A stretch of 64,000 nt of DNA. Origin: an uncultured Coriobacteriaceae bacterium (lineage in GTDB: Bacteria > Actinomycetota > Coriobacteriia > Coriobacteriales > Atopobiaceae). Positions 22,491 to 32,423 of this stretch are shown here, one piece after another. Under the pieces are notes generated by a model. The model made no database searches and was not told the DNA's origin. It saw nothing but the letters and a program-made list of their open reading frames with translations. The position numbers and the translations under genes were made by a program. Numbering within the stretch: position 1 is the stretch's first letter; the number at the start of each line of letters is the position of its first letter. The stretch lies in contig CACYWP010000013.1 of assembly GCA_902778135.1 (NCBI GenBank), positions 1-64,000 of the forward strand, in the 5' to 3' direction.

Positions 22491-24845
22491 ATCCTGTTCC
22501 TCCTTCTCGTTGGCGGTCTCCTCGCGTGCGATGGCAACCGATGATGGCGAATGTGTGGCTGGGTCCTTCCCCTCGCCAGGCTTCCAGGTGCGCAGGCGCA
22601 GGGCATTGCTGACCACGAACACCGAGGAGAAGCCCATCGCCGCCGCTCCGATCATCGGGTTGAGCGTGATGCCCCAAGGCGACAGGACACCCATGGCCAC
22701 CGGAATGCAGATGGCGTTGTAGAACAGTGCCCAGAAGAGGTTCTGGCGGATGGTGCGCATGGTGGCACGACTCAGCTCGATGGCGGTCGCGACATCGACC
22801 GGGTCCGAGTGCATCAGCACGATGTCGGCCGACGATATTGCCACATCGGTGCCAGCGCCGATGGCGATGCCCACGTCGGCACGCGCCAGGGCCGGCGCGT
22901 CGTTGATGCCATCTCCCACCATGGCCACATGTTGCCCCGACTCCTGCAGGGCATTGACCTTGCGTTCCTTCTGGTCCGGCAGAACCCCCGCGACGACCTC
23001 GTCGACACCGACCTGTCGCGCGACCACCGCGGCAGTGCGCTGCTGGTCGCCTGTCAGCATGACCGTGCGGATGCCCATGTCCCGCAGGCGCGCGACGGCC
23101 GCCGCGCTCGTGCCCTTGATGGTGTCTGCCACCGCGACCATGCCCAGCAGCTCTCCCTCGGCTGCGAAGAAGAGCGGCGTCTTCGCCTCGTCTGCCAAGG
23201 CCTCCGCCTGGGGCAGCAGTGCAGACACGCCCACTCCTTGCCGTTCCATGAGGGTCGCGTTGCCCGCGCAAACCGATCGCCCGTCCACCAGAGCCGTCAG
23301 TCCACCACCTGCCACCTGGGAGAATGCGGAGACTTGGGCACCTTGGTCGATGCCGGGCGCCACGTCGTCCGCATAGGCGCACAGGGCCAGCGCAAGCGGG
23401 TGCTCGCTCTTGCGCTCCAACGCCGCCACGTCATAGAGCAGCTCGATGTCAGTCACTTCCGGGGCAAGCGCCACGTCGGTCACCCGGGGCGTCCCCTCGG
23501 TGATGGTGCCGGTCTTGTCCAGGACCACACAGGTCAGCTTGCAAGCCGTCTCCAACGCCTCGGCGTCCTTTATGAGGATGCCGTTGGCCGCCCCGCGCCC
23601 GGTGCCCACCATGATGGCCGTAGGCGTCGCCAGCCCCAGGGCACACGGGCAGGATATGACCAGCACCGAGATGGCGTGGGTCAGGGCATTCGCAAAGTCG
23701 TGGGATATGGCCAACCAGGTGGCCAGCGTCACGACAGCAAGCGCCAGGACCACGGGAACGAAGACCCCCGCAATCGCGTCCGCCTGGCGCTGGATCGGGG
23801 CCTTTGATCCGGTCGCCTCGTCAACCAGGCGGATGATGCCCGCCAGCGTCGTGTCGTCGCCCACGGCGCGTGCCTCCATCGCCAGCCAGCCATGGCTGCT
23901 GACGGTCGCACCAGTCACCGTGTCGCCGACGCCCTTCTCCACCGGCACCGGCTCGCCCGTGATGGCACTCTCGTCTATGAGGGCCGACCCCTCCACGACC
24001 ACGCCGTCCACTGGCACGGCCTCGCCCGCACGCACGATGACACGGTCGCCCAAACGCACCTGCTCGCTGGGGATCTCGGTCTCCACACCGTCGCGCAACA
24101 CCGTCGCGGTCTTGGGGGCAAGGTCCATCAGGGCCGTGATGGCGCTGGTCGTGCGGCCCTTGGCACGTGCCTCGAAAAACTTTCCCAGCGTGATGAGCGT
24201 CAGGATCATGCCCGCCGAGTCATAGTAGAGGCCATGCATCGCCTCGTGGGCCAACCCCATGTCCATCGCGCCGAAGGCGGCAGCCATGCGATAGGTGCTG
24301 ACGATGCTATAGGTCGCGCTGGCAGCCGAGCCGATGGCGATGAGGGAGTCCATGTTGGGCGCACGATGCGCCAGGGCCTTGAATCCCGACACGAAGTAAT
24401 GCCGGTTGACGAAGAGGATGGGCAGGCACAGGAGCAGCTGCGTCAGGGCCGAGCACATCATGCCCTCCATGCCAGCGATTCCCGGTATCTCGGGCCAACC
24501 GAACATCGGCCCCATGGCGATGTAGAAGAGCGGCACCGACAAGATGGCCGATGCGACGAGCTGACGACGGCGCTCCTCGATGGCTTGCTGGGCCACGTCG
24601 GTCGTGGGGGTCGCGGTGGGTGCCGTCGCGCGCGGGGTGCGCGGGATGGCGCCGTACCCCGCGCGATCGATGGCGACGCAGACCGCCTCGACGGTCTGGG
24701 GGTTGCCATCGTAGGTCAGCTCCATGCTGTTCTTCAGCAGGTTGACGTTGGCCTCGGTGACGCCTGCCACCTCGCCCGCAGCCTTCTGAACGCGCGCCGA
24801 GCATGCCGCGCAGGTCATGCCCGTGATGTCAAAGGTCTCCTTCAT
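22281..24845 (-). CDS. copA: Copper-exporting P1B-type ATPase with C-terminal HMA domain
   Basis: CopA pumps Cu+ out of the cytoplasm using ATP. The 854 residues contain an N-terminal HMA domain (GMTCAAC, Cys12/Cys15), eight predicted helices with the copper motif [12 protein letters not shown], the phosphorylation site [11 protein letters not shown], the TGD loop and the [12 protein letters not shown] hinge. After the last helix a charged linker leads into a second HMA domain at the C-terminus (residues 786-854, GMMCEHC). That arrangement is unusual. An excellent ribosome site and ATG begin this last domain (see the nested entry). It lies 43 bases behind csoR in one operon. Confidence 0.95.
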   Translation of the reverse strand: MKETFDITGMTCAACSARVQKAAGEVAGVTEANVNLLKNSMELTYDGNPQTVEAVCVAIDRAGYGAIPRTPRATAPTATPTTDVAQQAIEERRRQLVASAILSVPLFYIAMGPMFGWPEIPGIAGMEGMMCSALTQLLLCLPILFVNRHYFVSGFKALAHRAPNMDSLIAIGSAASATYSIVSTYRMAAAFGAMDMGLAHEAMHGLYYDSAGMILTLITLGKFFEARAKGRTTSAITALMDLAPKTATVLRDGVETEIPSEQVRLGDRVIVRAGEAVPVDGVVVEGSALIDESAITGEPVPVEKGVGDTVTGATVSSHGWLAMEARAVGDDTTLAGIIRLVDEATGSKAPIQRQADAIAGVFVPVVLALAVVTLATWLAISHDFANALTHAISVLVISCPCALGLATPTAIMVGTGRGAANGILIKDAEALETACKLTCVVLDKTGTITEGTPRVTDVALAPEVTDIELLYDVAALERKSEHPLALALCAYADDVAPGIDQGAQVSAFSQVAGGGLTALVDGRSVCAGNATLMERQGVGVSALLPQAEALADEAKTPLFFAAEGELLGMVAVADTIKGTSAAAVARLRDMGIRTVMLTGDQQRTAAVVARQVGVDEVVAGVLPDQKERKVNALQESGQHVAMVGDGINDAPALARADVGIAIGAGTDVAISSADIVLMHSDPVDVATAIELSRATMRTIRQNLFWALFYNAICIPVAMGVLSPWGITLNPMIGAAAMGFSSVFVVSNALRLRTWKPGEGKDPATHSPSSVAIAREETANEKEEQDMKEKKLNVEGMMCEHCVAHVTKALEGVKGVKNVRVSLEDGTAILDAGLLVSDKALVAAVEDAGYHATVA

Positions 24846-24888
24846 GGTGTCCCATCCTCCGGCGTGGCGGTCCCCTATGACGACCGCG

Positions 24889-25182
24889 TCACGAGAACTG
24901 CCTGAGCAACGACATCAGCTCTTCGATGACCTCGGTGTCGCCCTTCTGGACGCGCTCGACCACGCAGGTCTCCAGATGGTCCTGCAGCAGGAGCCGCGAG
25001 ACCGAGCGCACGGCGCTCTCGGCGGCCGCGAGCTGGGTCAGGACGTCTCCGCAGTAGCGGTCTTCCGCGACCATGGACTTGACTCCATTGAGCTGGCCAA
25101 TCGCCCGGTTGAGACGTCGTGTGACGTTCTTCTTCAGCTCCTCCGAGCGAGGCGTGTGCTTGGTGTGACAGCAGTCCATCAT
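24889..25182 (-). CDS. csoR: CsoR copper-sensing repressor
   Basis: The 97-residue all-helical repressor carries the Cu(I) ligand set Cys44, His69 and Cys73 (DRYCGD, DHLETC). Cu+ binding releases CsoR from DNA. The N-terminus has extra metal-like residues (MMDCCHTKH). AAAGGAAG precedes two adjacent ATGs (25182/25179). It is followed by copA on the same strand and preceded by a matching operator, so it should repress its own operon until copper rises. Confidence 0.93.
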   Translation of the reverse strand: MMDCCHTKHTPRSEELKKNVTRRLNRAIGQLNGVKSMVAEDRYCGDVLTQLAAAESAVRSVSRLLLQDHLETCVVERVQKGDTEVIEELMSLLRQFS

Positions 25183-25208
25183 GGCTCTTCCTTTCGTTGG
25201 CCGAGCTA

Positions 25209-25237
25209 ACAGTATACCCGTGGGGGGTATATGTCAA
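25209..25237 (-). promoter_or_regulatory. csoR-copA promoter with embedded CsoR operator
   Basis: Read on the minus strand: -35 TTGACA (25232-25237), a 17-base spacer, and -10 TACTGT (25209-25214). The spacer holds the palindrome ATACCC-N5-GGGTAT (214-230 of the 25,000 block), the known layout of CsoR boxes. A repressor bound here would block RNA polymerase directly. Confidence 0.85.
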
Positions 25238-25277
25238 TTGGACCGTCCCTTCTTCATACGCCTCATCGGCATAGGAA

Positions 25278-25314
25278 GGGGCCGGAAACACCCACGGAGG
25301 TTGCTTCCGGCCCC
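25278..25314 (-). terminator. Terminator after htrA
   Basis: A 10-bp perfect stem (GGGGCCGGAA and complement) with a 17-base loop lies 39 bases beyond the htrA stop, followed on the minus strand by TTCCTATG. It separates htrA from the csoR promoter. Confidence 0.65.
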
Positions 25315-25352
25315 ACAAGGCCTCAGGCTGCACCTGGTTGCAGGCTCACCGA

Positions 25353-26942
25353 CTACTCGGAGACGTAGCTGCCACCTCGATTGTTGTTGAAGAGGTACTC
25401 CAGGATGTCCTCGTAGCTGATCTCGTCGCCATAGCCATACTCGCGGTCGCCCATCGGGCCATAGTTCTGCTCGCGCTCGCGCTGCTGCTGCTCAAGCTGT
25501 TCCTGCTGCAGCCGCTGCAGCTCGGCATCGTCGCCAAAGGTGACCTGGGCCGTCATCTCCTCGTTGCCGCGCACGAACCCCACCTCGACCGTCTCGCCGA
25601 TCTTGTGGCTGCGCACCGCAAGGATCATGCCGTCGGCGGAGCTGATCTCCTGGCCGTCCAAGGAGACGATGATGTCGCCCTCTTGGATGCCCGCAGCCTC
25701 GGCGGGACCGCCCTCGGAGACCTCGGCCACGTAGGCGCCCTGGTTGACCGACAGGTGGTTCTGGGCCGCGTTCTGGGCGTTGACCGTCTGCATCGACAGG
25801 CCGATGTAGGCATGGGTCACCTGCTCGCCCGCGATGATCTTGTTCGCCACCTCGATGGCATAGTTGCCCGGGATGGCGAAGCCGATGCCAGCGAACGACT
25901 CGGTGTCGCTGGAGAACAGCGTGTCGATGCCCACCAGCTGGCCCTGGGCATTGACCAAGGCCCCGCCGGAGTTGCCGGGGTTGATGGCCGCGTCGGTCTG
26001 GATGAGGTTGGTGTAGAGGGTGTTGCCCGAGGTCGACTCCATGATCTGGTTGCGCGACAGGGAGCTGACGATGCCAGCAGACACCGACTGGTCCAGGCCA
26101 AAGGGGCTGCCGATGGTCATGACCCACTCACCGACAACCAGCTCGTCGGAGTTGCCCACCTCGATGGGCGTGACCGCGTCGCCATTCAGCTCGGCGTGGA
26201 CCACCGCCAGGTCGGACGAGGCGTCGGTCCCCACGACCGTGGCGTCATAGCTCTTGTTGCCGATGGTCACGGAAACCGAGTCGGCGCCATCCACCACGTG
26301 ATAGTTGGTGATGATGTTGCCGTCGGTATCCAGCACGACGCCCGACCCCAGGCCCGACCCCTCGTTGGAGGCCACGTAGACCGACACGACCGAGGGCAGC
26401 GCCTTGGCGGCAACGGCCTGGGCCATCGTGGCATCCTCGGTCGAGGCGTTGATGGAGATGGTCTGGCCGGCTGCGCTCTCGCTGGTCGGTGCGACCGATG
26501 CGGAAGGGGCACCCGTACCCAAGGCATTCAGGGCGAGGGTGACCGCAGCGGCGCTGACGGCGCCTCCCAGCAGGCCCACCAACAGCGACTTGACGCCGCC
26601 GCCCTTCTGCGCGACGGCAATGGCCGGCCGGGGCCTGACGATCTCGGAGGCGGATGCCGCCGCGTGCGAGGCGCGGGCGTACGGCGTCCGGATGGTGGGC
26701 TGGTCGAATCCCGTCTGGGCACCATACGAGGGCTGGGGCTCGCCTTCAGCCTGGCTGGGGTCGCTCGGGGCGCCAAGGCCATTGGCTGCGTCAGCCGGCG
26801 ACTGCGCCGTCTCGTACGCAGGGTTCACCTGCGTCGGCTGGAAGCCCGCGTCGCCCACGGACTGGTCGTTTGTGCTGGGTATGGGCTCGTACTCGTTCGG
26901 ATCGAAGGGAAACGGAGGGTGTCCGGTGTTGTTGTCGCTCAT
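25353..26942 (-). CDS. htrA: HtrA/DegP-like membrane-anchored serine protease
   Basis: This cell-surface quality-control protease has 529 residues. A disordered cytoplasmic N-terminus (~110 residues, Pro/Gln-rich) is followed by one transmembrane helix (~115-140) and a trypsin-like domain with His215 (NYHVVD), Asp244 (SSDLAVV) and Ser325 (GNSGGALV). One PDZ domain comes next (GGPAEAAGIQEGDIIVSLDG). The tail is a Gln/Glu/Arg coiled-coil-like stretch ending in a Tyr/Asp/Gly-rich segment. ATG 26942 has AAAGGAAAGG upstream; open codons above it are non-coding in character. It would degrade or refold misfolded exported proteins. Confidence 0.93.
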   Translation of the reverse strand: MSDNNTGHPPFPFDPNEYEPIPSTNDQSVGDAGFQPTQVNPAYETAQSPADAANGLGAPSDPSQAEGEPQPSYGAQTGFDQPTIRTPYARASHAAASASEIVRPRPAIAVAQKGGGVKSLLVGLLGGAVSAAAVTLALNALGTGAPSASVAPTSESAAGQTISINASTEDATMAQAVAAKALPSVVSVYVASNEGSGLGSGVVLDTDGNIITNYHVVDGADSVSVTIGNKSYDATVVGTDASSDLAVVHAELNGDAVTPIEVGNSDELVVGEWVMTIGSPFGLDQSVSAGIVSSLSRNQIMESTSGNTLYTNLIQTDAAINPGNSGGALVNAQGQLVGIDTLFSSDTESFAGIGFAIPGNYAIEVANKIIAGEQVTHAYIGLSMQTVNAQNAAQNHLSVNQGAYVAEVSEGGPAEAAGIQEGDIIVSLDGQEISSADGMILAVRSHKIGETVEVGFVRGNEEMTAQVTFGDDAELQRLQQEQLEQQQREREQNYGPMGDREYGYGDEISYEDILEYLFNNNRGGSYVSE

Positions 26943-27122
26943 GGCTTTCGCCTTTCCTTTCATGACATGCCTGCGCATGCGAATACGCTTAGGACTGTAC
27001 CCGTTCTGCGGGCATGCAAACCCATCACCGCCCAAGTCACGCAAGAGTGACAAGCCTCAGGGTTTCCTGAAAAAATCGATCAGGCCAAGACCTGGAGATG
27101 CATGTGCCCATCCATATGAGAA

Positions 27123-27140
27123 CAGGCCCCACAGGGCCTG
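27123..27140 (-). terminator. Short stem-loop after the response regulator gene
   Basis: A 7-bp stem (CAGGCCC/GGGCCTG) with a four-base loop is followed by TTCTCAT on the minus strand, 26 bases past the regulator stop. A weak terminator is the simplest reading. Confidence 0.45.
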
Positions 27141-27165
27141 CCTTGCGTGAACCTGTGGCACGCGA

Positions 27166-27840
27166 CTAGAGCTTGAAGAGGTATCCCACTCCGCGCACCG
27201 TGACGATATGGGCCGCAACCTGGGGGCCAACCTTGGAACGCACGCGGCGGATGTGGACGTCGACGGTACGGGTGCCACCACAGTACTCGAAGCCCCACAC
27301 GCGATGCAGCAGGGTCTCGCGAGAGTAGGCGCGCGATGGGTGCGTTGCCAGAAACGACAGCAGGGAGTACTCCATCAGCGTCAGGTCCACCGGGTTCCCG
27401 TCGATATAGACCTGGTAGGTGGCCAGGTTGATCGTCATGTTGTCGACGGTGACGATGTCCGCGGAAGCGCTCTCCTCCCCCGGCCACAGCAACAGTGCGC
27501 AGCGGACGGCGAACTCGGCCTTGCCGGCGGAGGCCAGCACGAAGTCGTTGCGTCCCTGGGCGGGCATGTGCAGGCTGGAGAGCTTGTCCTCGTCCTGGAT
27601 GAACAGCGTCGGGATGAAGCCGTTGTCCGCAACGTAGGAGTCGACCGCATTGAGGGTGTTCTGCTCCAGGCCGTCAAGGTCGAGGATGACCAGATCGAAG
27701 TCCTGGCCTGCGGAGATGGCCTGTTGGAAGGTCTGGGGAGTCGCGGGGAGGATAGATGCGTCAAGAGCATGCTTCAGCTCTCCCATGCGCTCGTAGAAGC
27801 GCGACGTGCGGGCGATGAGCAGGATGTTCTTGTGGTGCAT
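27166..27840 (-). CDS. Atypical OmpR-type response regulator (degenerate receiver)
   Basis: The C-terminal ~95 residues form a clear OmpR/PhoB winged helix ([31 protein letters not shown]... [15 protein letters not shown]). The N-terminal receiver-like domain keeps an Asp in LVILDLDG. The acidic pair that binds Mg2+ is replaced ([10 protein letters not shown]), and the switch Thr and the usual Lys context are not recognisable. It probably works without normal phosphorylation. No kinase is nearby. AAGGAGAGG lies upstream of ATG 27840. The trigger and targets are unknown. Confidence 0.85.
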   Translation of the reverse strand: MHHKNILLIARTSRFYERMGELKHALDASILPATPQTFQQAISAGQDFDLVILDLDGLEQNTLNAVDSYVADNGFIPTLFIQDEDKLSSLHMPAQGRNDFVLASAGKAEFAVRCALLLWPGEESASADIVTVDNMTINLATYQVYIDGNPVDLTLMEYSLLSFLATHPSRAYSRETLLHRVWGFEYCGGTRTVDVHIRRVRSKVGPQVAAHIVTVRGVGYLFKL

Positions 27841-28000
27841 CGCCTCTCCTTGCCACCCAGCAAATCAAATACGTCCCATTACAACTTGATAAGAGTAGCA
27901 CAACGGGCCACGCCCTCACCACAAAGAGAGAGCACGGCACCACATTTCACATGAGTTGTACGAATCGCCCGTGGCCAAACGGCCCGTCGTCCTTTCGAAC

Positions 28001-28867
<867 letters not shown>

Positions 28868-28870
28868 CTG

Positions 28871-30277
28871 CTACACCTCCGTTCCAAAGCTTGCGTTCAT
28901 CGGGCTGAGCGAGGGGACGAAGGCGTGCTCGTCATCAAGTGCGCTGGCATGAACCGCCAGCTCCGAGAGCTTGGCCTCCGCCTCGGCCACCGACATGTCC
29001 TTGGCACCCTTGTCCTTGGGCCGCGGACCACCGCCACGCTCCGAGTTGGCGATCCGCTCCTCCACGATGCCCACCGCCTTGATGAGCGGCAGCGTGACGA
29101 TGAGGTAGAAGATGGCCGCTGCGACATAGGGAGTCATGTTGCCAGAGACCGACGTGAGGTTCTTCGCGAACATCATCAGCTCCATGACGCCCACGCTGGA
29201 CAGCAGCGAGGTGTCCTTGTAGGAGGTGATGAAGTCGCTGGTGACCGTGGGGATGACGCGACGGATGGTCTGCGGGAGGATGATGTCGAACATCGTCTGG
29301 AAGTAGCTCATGCCCAGACTGGATGCCGCCTCGTACTGGCCCTGCGGGATGGATTGGATGCCCGCTCGGAAGATCTCGGCAAGGTAGGCGGATGCGTTGA
29401 TGGCAATGACGATGACGCCCAGCACGTTGTTGTCGATGTTGATGTTCATCATCGGCAGGCCGAAGAACATGATGTAGATCTGCAGGAACAGCGGCGTACC
29501 ACGCAGGATGTTGATGTACAGGATGGCGATGGCACGCAGGAGCCGGCTCTTGGAGATCTTCATGAGGGCGAAGATCAGGCCCAGGATGATGGCGAACGGA
29601 TAGGCGACCACCACGATGACCAGGCACAGCAGCCAACCCGGCACCAGTGTGGAGAAGGCCGTGACCAGCAGCTGCGGCTTGAAGAACATGCCCAGGAACG
29701 GATTGGAGTTCCACGCAGCGACCACCGGGTTCGCATCCAACGACGCGATCATCTTCTGAAGTGAGGTGTTGGCGATGGTCTTGATGGGCTTGGAGTCGGT
29801 CAGCGTCTGGGTGCCAGCCTGGTTGACGTAGGTGCCGCTGACAACGACGTCACCGCCGTCATCCGGGAAGTGCATCCCCTCGACCTCCAGGCGAAGCAGC
29901 AGCCCAGAGGTAGCCGGCTCGGCGAATGACACCGTCAGCATGGAGCCGCTGGCGGCAACCTCGCTGTCGATGGACGCACGGGAAAGGCCTTCCAGGACCG
30001 TGACCTTGGTCGTGGATCCGTCGAAGGAGCTACCCTCGGGAAGCGTGAGCGTGACCTCCGTGACCTCCTCGCCATCCTCGACGCTGCCCTCCCAGGTCAG
30101 TCGCGTCGGCAGGCCGCCGATGACGCTGGACCCACCATCCTCGTTGGGGCGGGCGGTCGCCTTGTTGGTGGTGAGCGCGAAGGCCGAGGTCGGAACCAGC
30201 AGCATCAGCGCGACCGCCAGTGCCGCGATCCGCGCCGCCACTGCCGTCCTCTTGCCCGTTGCGGTGTGACCCATCAT
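28871..30277 (-). CDS. Amino-acid ABC permease with N-terminal extracytoplasmic domain
   Basis: The C-terminal half is a HisM/GlnP-type permease: five or six helices, with INASAYLAEIFRAGIQSIPQGQYEAASSLGMS as the family signature. Unusually, the first ~195 residues are a signal peptide (ALMLLVPTSAFA) plus a Thr/Ser/Glu-rich domain with beta-sandwich character (TEVTLTLPEGSSFDGSTTKVTVLEG) lying outside the cell. A charged C-terminal tail of about 60 residues follows the last helix. GAGGGGAG precedes the ATG pair at 30277. It partners the GlnQ-like ATPase and the two binding lipoproteins upstream. Confidence 0.88.
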   Translation of the reverse strand: MMGHTATGKRTAVAARIAALAVALMLLVPTSAFALTTNKATARPNEDGGSSVIGGLPTRLTWEGSVEDGEEVTEVTLTLPEGSSFDGSTTKVTVLEGLSRASIDSEVAASGSMLTVSFAEPATSGLLLRLEVEGMHFPDDGGDVVVSGTYVNQAGTQTLTDSKPIKTIANTSLQKMIASLDANPVVAAWNSNPFLGMFFKPQLLVTAFSTLVPGWLLCLVIVVVAYPFAIILGLIFALMKISKSRLLRAIAILYINILRGTPLFLQIYIMFFGLPMMNINIDNNVLGVIVIAINASAYLAEIFRAGIQSIPQGQYEAASSLGMSYFQTMFDIILPQTIRRVIPTVTSDFITSYKDTSLLSSVGVMELMMFAKNLTSVSGNMTPYVAAAIFYLIVTLPLIKAVGIVEERIANSERGGGPRPKDKGAKDMSVAEAEAKLSELAVHASALDDEHAFVPSLSPMNASFGTEV

Positions 30278-30294
30278 TTCTCCCCTCTTACAAA

Positions 30295-30326
30295 GCTGCG
30301 AGACCCCGCGCCGGGAGCCTCGCAGC
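30295..30326 (-). terminator. Stem-loop between binding-protein gene and permease
   Basis: An 8-bp perfect stem (GCTGCGAG) with a 16-base loop and trailing TTTG on the minus strand lies after the binding-protein stop. Such partial terminators commonly let binding proteins be made in excess over the permease. Confidence 0.55.
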
Positions 30327-30361
30327 CAGCAATAGAAGCCTTGTCGAGACAGGCGAGGCAG

Positions 30362-31177
30362 TTACAGCGCAGAGCCGAACCACTCGGCCTCGATGGCATC
30401 CATCGAGCCGTCCGTCTCCATCTCGGCCAACGCGGCGTTGATGGCTGCGGTGAGACCGGGGTTGTCCTTGGAAACGGCGATGCCATACTGCTCGCCCGTG
30501 GGGATCTCCTCGATGATCTCGAGGTCCGAATAGGACATCTTGATCTGGTAGCGGGAGACCGGCAGGTCGCAGACGACCGCGTCGTAAAGGCCCGACTGCA
30601 CGCCGCTCATGGCGTCGATGATCGTGGAGAGGCGCTTCTTGGTGGCGTTCGGCAGGTTCTCGTCTGCCCAGTCGGCGCCCGTGGTGCCGCCTTGGACCGC
30701 GATGGTCTTGGACGCGTCATCGAGCGTCTCCGCCGTCTCGGAGGAGCCCGCCTTGACCACGATGGACTGGTTCGAGTCGACGTAGGGGTCGGACATGTCG
30801 ACCTCTTCCTTGCGCTTGTCCGTGATGGTCATGCCAGCGATGGCCACATCGGCCTTGCCACCGTTCTTGATGGTGGGCACGAGGGTGTCGAAGTCCTGGC
30901 TGGGCAGCCAGTTGACTTCGAGGCCCATATGCTCGGCTAGGGACTTGGACACGTCGATGTCAAAGCCCTCGGGCTCGCCCGTGGCCTCGTTCATGGACTC
31001 GAACGGAGGGAAGAACAGGTTTGAGATGCAGGTCAGCTTGCCCTCGTTGACCAGCGTGTACTCACTGGCATCGGCTGCGGGGGCAGCGTCACCGCCGGAG
31101 GAACCGCATCCGGCAAGCAGACCTGCGGCTGCGAAGGCGCTTGCCTGTACGAACTGACGACGAGAGAGCATGCTCAT
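30362..31177 (-). CDS. Polar amino-acid-binding lipoprotein 1
   Basis: The 271-residue protein has a leader with SRRQFVQASAFAAAG and lipobox LAGC, so it is tethered to the outer face of the membrane. The mature domain is a type II periplasmic-binding fold (SBP_bac_3): FFPPFESMNEATGEPEGFDIDVSKSLAEHMGLEV and PTIKNGGKADVAIAGMTITDKRKEEVDMSDPY. Near the end it shares EIPTGEQYGIAVSKDNPGLT with the neighbouring binding protein, so the two are duplicates with diverged ligand pockets. AAAGGAAG lies before ATG 31177. The ligand is not certain. Confidence 0.92.
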   Translation of the reverse strand: MSMLSRRQFVQASAFAAAGLLAGCGSSGGDAAPAADASEYTLVNEGKLTCISNLFFPPFESMNEATGEPEGFDIDVSKSLAEHMGLEVNWLPSQDFDTLVPTIKNGGKADVAIAGMTITDKRKEEVDMSDPYVDSNQSIVVKAGSSETAETLDDASKTIAVQGGTTGADWADENLPNATKKRLSTIIDAMSGVQSGLYDAVVCDLPVSRYQIKMSYSDLEIIEEIPTGEQYGIAVSKDNPGLTAAINAALAEMETDGSMDAIEAEWFGSAL

Positions 31178-31256
31178 GGTGTGCTTCCTTTCATCACGTA
31201 CCCACGCGTCGACGCGCGGGCTCCTGGGACAGGGCGAGAGGCTCAGGCCACTGGTC

Positions 31257-32090
31257 CTACTCGGTGCCGAACCACTTCTTCTTGAGTTCGGCCATGGTGC
31301 CATCGGACTCGATCTGGGCAAGGGCGGCATTGATGGCGGCGGTCAGGCCCGGGTTGTCCTTGGAGACCACGATGCCGTACTGCTCGCCGGTGGGAATCTC
31401 GAGGGCGATCGTGCAGTCGGTGAACGACACCGAGCACTGGTGGCCGATGACAGGCAGGTCGGCGCAGAAGGCCTGGTACTGACCGGTCGAGACGCCCGTC
31501 ATGCACACCGTCACCGAAGCCAGCGGAACGATGTTGGCCTCAGGCAGGTTCTCGCGCACCCATGCCTCGCCGGTAGTGCCCGCCTGGACGGCAACCGTCA
31601 TGTCGGAGGCATTGAGCGCAGAGACGATGGCTGCCTCGCCGCCGCTGATGCCGAGGTCCTTCTTGACCGCGATGCCCAGGTTGGAGTCAAGGTAGGCGTC
31701 GGTGAAATCGATCTCCTCCTTGCGCTCCTCGGTGATCGAGAAGGCAGAGTTGCCGATGTCCGCCTTGCCGCCGTTCTTGATGAGGGGAATGATGGAGTCG
31801 AAGTCCATGGGCGGCAGGTACTCGACCTCGAGGCCCAGCTTCTCGCCGATGGCATAGGAGAGGTCGACGTCGAAGCCCTGGGCCTCGCCGCCCTCGAAGG
31901 AGTCCAGCGGCGGGAAGTCGAGGTCAGAGGCGACGATGAGCTTGCCCTCCTGGACGAGGGTGTAGTCGGTCGGGATGGCTTCGGCCTCGGTCGTGTCAGA
32001 GGAGCCTGCGCCACCACAGGCAGAGAGCATGAGCCCCAGTGCCGAGGCGGACATGGAACCGATGAACGAACGACGGGTGATGGTGCTCAT
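31257..32090 (-). CDS. Polar amino-acid-binding lipoprotein 2
   Basis: The first gene of the amino-acid ABC operon encodes a 277-residue lipoprotein (TRRSFIGSMSASALG leader, lipobox LSAC). It has the same SBP_bac_3 fold as its downstream paralogue. The ligand-pocket segments differ: DFPPLDSFEGGEAQGFDVDL and FDSIIPLIKNGGKADIGNSAFSITEERKEEIDF. Several cysteines in the second lobe (VCMTGV, AFCADL, HQCSVSFTDC) are absent from the paralogue. Two binding proteins feeding one permease would broaden the substrate range. AAGGAAGGGG precedes ATG 32090. Confidence 0.92.
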   Translation of the reverse strand: MSTITRRSFIGSMSASALGLMLSACGGAGSSDTTEAEAIPTDYTLVQEGKLIVASDLDFPPLDSFEGGEAQGFDVDLSYAIGEKLGLEVEYLPPMDFDSIIPLIKNGGKADIGNSAFSITEERKEEIDFTDAYLDSNLGIAVKKDLGISGGEAAIVSALNASDMTVAVQAGTTGEAWVRENLPEANIVPLASVTVCMTGVSTGQYQAFCADLPVIGHQCSVSFTDCTIALEIPTGEQYGIVVSKDNPGLTAAINAALAQIESDGTMAELKKKWFGTE

Positions 32091-32340
32091 GGAATATCCC
32101 CTTCCTTGAGGTGTGCGTGGCGACGTGCCGGCACGGTGACGGCGGGTGTACCTGTCTCCCACGCGAGTCACCTACTTCCTGGTGACCCAGATGGGCACTC
32201 ATATCTTGACGGTTTATCGAACTCAAGACCACAGAATGCCATTGTGTTTATCAACCTGATACAAATCACGTATACGAATAGGGTGGAATTCCTGTCTTTG
32301 TGCATAATCTTGCATAAGAGACCTATGCTATGCGCATAAA
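32091..32340 (-). promoter_or_regulatory. Promoter region of the amino-acid ABC operon
   Basis: This 250-base gene-free stretch is AT-rich for the genome around 32230-32340. It holds three spaced copies of GCATAA (two of them ten bases apart) near 32300-32340, and TTGATAAACACA-like promoter material. I cannot assign hexamers with confidence. The repeats may be regulator sites. Confidence 0.4.
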
Positions 32341-32408
32341 GCGCCGCCGCAGGGCAATACGCACCCGCAGCGGCGCATGTTGAGGGCTGCGTCTGGGCAA
32401 CCCTCAAC
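32341..32408 (-). terminator. Double stem-loop after glnA
   Basis: Two hairpins follow the glnA stop on the minus strand: 32379-32408 (8 bp, GTTGAGGG) and 32341-32376 (GCGCCGC/GCGGCGC with extra internal pairing), the second trailed by TTTAT. The second looks like the intrinsic terminator. Confidence 0.65.
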
Positions 32409-32423
32409 CCTGTTTGAGCAAGA

